A DNA stretch of 5,882 nucleotides from CALVXC01 sp036636255 (GTDB taxonomy: Bacteria; Bacillota_I; Bacilli_A; RF39; UBA660): contig JAVWOV010000049.1 of assembly GCA_036636255.1 (NCBI GenBank), positions 1 through 5,882 on the forward strand, given 5' to 3'. The notes beneath the pieces are model-generated. The model did not search any database. It had not been told where the DNA came from and saw only the letters and a list, made by a program, of their open reading frames with translations. A program made the position numbers and the translations under genes. Below, piece by piece: positions 5,882 through 5,882 of this stretch (position 1 is the stretch's first letter; each line of letters opens with the position of its first letter).

Positions 5882-5882
5882 A

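Noticed and set aside
5743..5882. Riboswitch or structured RNA upstream of the unknown gene
   Set aside because: The leader after the predicted start site is only about 22 nt, too short for any riboswitch, and no conserved RNA fold was seen.

Overview
The window is AT-rich, standard-code bacterial DNA. Tryptophan is TGG, and every stop seen is TAA or TAG. Shine-Dalgarno boxes are strong. The gene set is a ComN-family regulator, a fused SecDF, a long Rel and a SpoVB-type flippase. This is the recognisable secDF/rel neighbourhood of Bacilli-type Firmicutes, and the very low GC suggests a lineage near the Mollicutes/Erysipelotrichia side. The exact taxon cannot be fixed from the sequence alone.

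Layout. Positions 1-3617 hold a tight minus-strand operon read right to left: comN-like (3348-3617), secDF (1072-3333), then rel (from 1061, running off the left edge). The gaps are only 14 and 10 nt and each contains the next gene's ribosome binding site. Positions 3618-3696 are a 79-nt divergent promoter region with a perfect 17-nt AT palindrome. A SpoVB/MATE-like flippase reads rightward (3697-4989). It converges on an unrecognised soluble 233-residue protein (minus, 5041-5742), with a hairpin between them that looks like a bidirectional terminator. That last gene has a fully consensus sigma-A promoter. Upstream of the promoter, at the right edge, are two imperfect copies of a 25-nt tandem repeat, which could be an insertion-sequence end.

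How they work together. SecDF uses the proton gradient to help the Sec translocon finish protein export. The comN-like gene in front of it is a small post-transcriptional regulator family member. Rel at the end of the operon makes the (p)ppGpp alarmone. The flippase probably moves a lipid-linked cell-envelope precursor. Co-transcription of secDF and rel would tie export capacity to the stringent response, but the genes are mainly linked by conserved neighbourhood.

The most notable signal is in Rel. The histidine-aspartate pair that defines the hydrolase domain reads His-Ala (H79-A80), with further drift around it, while the synthetase domain keeps its hallmark residues. This predicts an alarmone synthetase that has lost (p)ppGpp hydrolysis. 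I see no unmistakably new multi-gene system. The unknown 233-residue gene and the edge repeats are the other places to look.
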